A DNA stretch of 22,352 nt, from the NCBI GenBank assembly GCA_949746285.1, contig CATJZH010000131.1, forward strand, positions 1 through 22,352, read 5' to 3'. This document shows, piece after piece, positions 20,916 to 22,352 of the stretch. Both the position numbers and the translations under genes were made by a program. The stretch comes from an uncultured Clostridia bacterium. GTDB taxonomy: Bacteria; Bacillota; Clostridia; TANB77; CAG-508. The notes beneath the pieces were generated by a model. It was not told the origin of the DNA and did no database searches. It saw only the letters and a program-made list of their open reading frames with translations. Numbering within the stretch: the first letter of the stretch is position 1; every line of letters starts with the position of its first letter.

Positions 20916-22352
20916 TTATATTAAATTATCTCTACATCTCTCACATAAAGTAGGATATTCTGAATTTTCTCCAACTGTTTCAGAATACATCCAGCATCTT
21001 TCACATTTTTGTCCATCTGCTTTTTCTACTTTAATTCCTATAGAAACCTCTGTATCTTCATTTCTTCTATTTTCAAATATTTTAACATCTGAAACTATAA
21101 ATATTTCCTTTAAAAGTTCTTCTTTTCCTTTTAAGAAATTATATTCATCATTTTCTGCAAATAATGTAACTTTTGCTTCTAATGAAAGACCTATTTCTTT
21201 ATTTGCTCTTGCTATTTCCAATTTTTTAGCAACTTCTTCTTTTATCTTTATTAATTTTGCCCATTTTAGTACTAATTCTTCATTTTCATATTTTGCATTT
21301 ATTTTTGGATAGCTTTCAAGCATTACGCTTTCAAGATTTTCTCCTTCTTTATGTGGCATATAACTCCAAATTTCTTCTGCTGTAAAGCATATCATTGGGG
21401 CTAAAATTCTAACAAGACTAGATAATATTTCATACATTGTAGTTTGAGCAGCACGTCTTTTAATAGAATCAGCTTTTAATGTATATAATCTATCCTTTAT
21501 TATATCTAAATAGAATTGACTCATATCAACAACGCAAAAGTGATTTATAGCTTGATATGCTTCATGGAATTCATAACTATCATATGCTTTTGTACAAGTT
21601 CTTATTAATCTATTTAATCTTGTCAAAGCCCATTTATCTATTTCTTCTAAATCATCATAATCCACTGGCTTATTTACGTCAAAATCTGATATATTTCCTA
21701 AAATATATCTTGCTGTATTTCTTATTTTTCTATAAACCTCTGTTACTTGTTTTATGATATTTTTAGAACCACTTATATCTGATTTGTAATCTGATGATAA
21801 CACCCAAAGTCTTAAAACATCAGCTCCTGATTCTTTTATAACATCTTGTGGAGATATACCATTTCCTAAAGACTTAGACATTTTTCTTCCTTGCTCATCT
21901 ACAGTATAACCATGTGTTATAACTTCTTTATATGGAGCTTTTCCTTTTGTTGCAACAGATGTTAAAAGTGATGATTGGAACCATCCTCTATATTGGTCAC
22001 TACCTTCTAAGTAAACATCAGCTTCTGGGAGTCCTCTTTCTGCTAAAACAGACTCATGAGTTGATCCAGAATCAAACCAAACATCCATTATATCTGTTTC
22101 TTTTTTAAATTCTGTGCATCCACAAGAACATTTTGCACCTTCTGGCATTAATTCTTTTTCTGAAAGATCAAACCAAGCATTAGTTCCTTTTTCTCTTACT
22201 ATTTCTTGAACTTTCTTTAAACTCTCAGGTGTTACATATTCTTTTTCACAGTCTTTACAATAGAAAATTGGTATGTAAGCTGGCGGTAAGCAAGCAGCGC
22301 AAGATAATAAATTTGCATAGCGGAACGGCTGCGCTTTTCCTCTTCCACGCCC
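20916..22352 (-). CDS. ileS: Isoleucyl-tRNA synthetase, C-terminal part (runs off the right edge; upstream 78 bp do not look like IleRS)
   Basis: Charges tRNA-Ile. From 22274 down, the sequence is clear class I IleRS: IPIFYCKDCEKEYVTPE, CSCGC, TDIMDVWFDSGSTHESVL (quoted in parts), LEGSDQYRGWFQSSL, the ATP-binding KMSKSLGN (KMSKS at about 21870-21884), an anticodon-binding helical domain (RFxEAYQ-like EFHEAYQAINHFCVVDMSQFY), and a C-terminal zinc finger CERCWMY...CERCRDNL of the bacterial type. The ATG at 22148 is internal. Before IPIFYC one expects SRxRYWGxP, but 22275-22352 reads LLSCAACLPPAY and similar. The frame stays open to the edge, so the gene is either interrupted by an insertion or joined to foreign sequence. 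Confidence 0.93.
   Translation of the reverse strand, partial: GRGRGKAQPFRYANLLSCAACLPPAYIPIFYCKDCEKEYVTPESLKKVQEIVREKGTNAWFDLSEKELMPEGAKCSCGCTEFKKETDIMDVWFDSGSTHESVLAERGLPEADVYLEGSDQYRGWFQSSLLTSVATKGKAPYKEVITHGYTVDEQGRKMSKSLGNGISPQDVIKESGADVLRLWVLSSDYKSDISGSKNIIKQVTEVYRKIRNTARYILGNISDFDVNKPVDYDDLEEIDKWALTRLNRLIRTCTKAYDSYEFHEAYQAINHFCVVDMSQFYLDIIKDRLYTLKADSIKRRAAQTTMYEILSSLVRILAPMICFTAEEIWSYMPHKEGENLESVMLESYPKINAKYENEELVLKWAKLIKIKEEVAKKLEIARANKEIGLSLEAKVTLFAENDEYNFLKGKEELLKEIFIVSDVKIFENRRNEDTEVSIGIKVEKADGQKCERCWMYSETVGENSEYPTLCERCRDNLI
22275..22352. other. 78 bp of G+C-richer sequence replacing the expected ileS region
   Basis: About half of these bases are G or C, against roughly a quarter in the rest of the window, and the translation in the ileS frame (GRGRGKAQPF ... 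CAACLPPAY) has no likeness to IleRS. The change is abrupt at 22274/22275. No complete inverted repeat is visible within the part seen. It may be the end of an inserted element continuing beyond the window, or an assembly join. Confidence 0.7.

Noticed and set aside
1..22352. CRISPR array or restriction/defence cluster
   Set aside because: No regularly spaced direct repeats and no Cas, restriction or known defence genes were seen.

Overview
The window is very A+T-rich DNA (roughly three quarters A+T by eye) from a Gram-positive, endospore-forming bacterium of the Clostridia type, probably an uncultured gut or anaerobic lineage. Evidence: a complete eight-gene spoIIIA operon, a Spo0A-type DNA-binding protein, strong AGGAGG ribosome binding sites, Arg coded almost entirely by AGA, a CCA-encoded tRNA-Gln, and DUF421/DUF4363 membrane proteins. 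No species name is claimed.

Layout. 1-477: start of a LysR regulator running off the left edge, tRNA-Gln(CUG), and a duplicated 5' piece of that tRNA carrying a G+C-richer hairpin. 478-1320: two convergent genes for small secreted/anchored proteins sharing a bidirectional terminator. 1526-6404 (minus): spoIIIAA-AH, the forespore-engulfment feeding-tube/secretion complex. 6529-7273: a YezG-family (DUF600) gene split by a +1 frameshift. 7307-12716 (minus): glycolytic cluster gap-pgk-NUDIX-tpiA-gpmI. 12717-13109: gap promoter, a 133-bp inverted repeat and a terminator. 13028-14375: an IS3-family insertion sequence. 14393-14653: an unknown 86-aa protein. 14785-16073: mtaB (tRNA t6A37 methylthiotransferase), needing two +1 frameshifts. 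16222-18343: mreB and a divergent GT2 glycosyltransferase. 18400-20021: DUF4363/DUF421 pair and a holin-like membrane protein. 20164-20847: a Spo0A-like protein with a receiver domain lacking its phospho-acceptor. 20916-22352: ileS 3' part, whose similarity to IleRS stops abruptly 78 bp before the window edge.

Main finding. Two conserved genes (yezG-like and mtaB) are broken at three places, and every break is at an in-frame CGG codon followed by Y. Skipping the C (reading GGY, Gly, in +1) restores the conserved protein exactly: AAT-CGG-CTA, TTA-CGG-TTG and ATT-CGG-TTG. I checked every CCG/CGG trinucleotide in the window by eye and found no other in-frame CGG in roughly 6,600 codons. This suggests that CGG is not decoded as a normal sense codon here (for example no tRNA-Arg with anticodon CCG) and serves as a +1 recoding signal. 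Sequencing error or gene decay remain to be excluded. In mtaB both sites sit at the Gly just before a Cys ligand of an iron-sulfur cluster, so no active enzyme can be made without frame correction.
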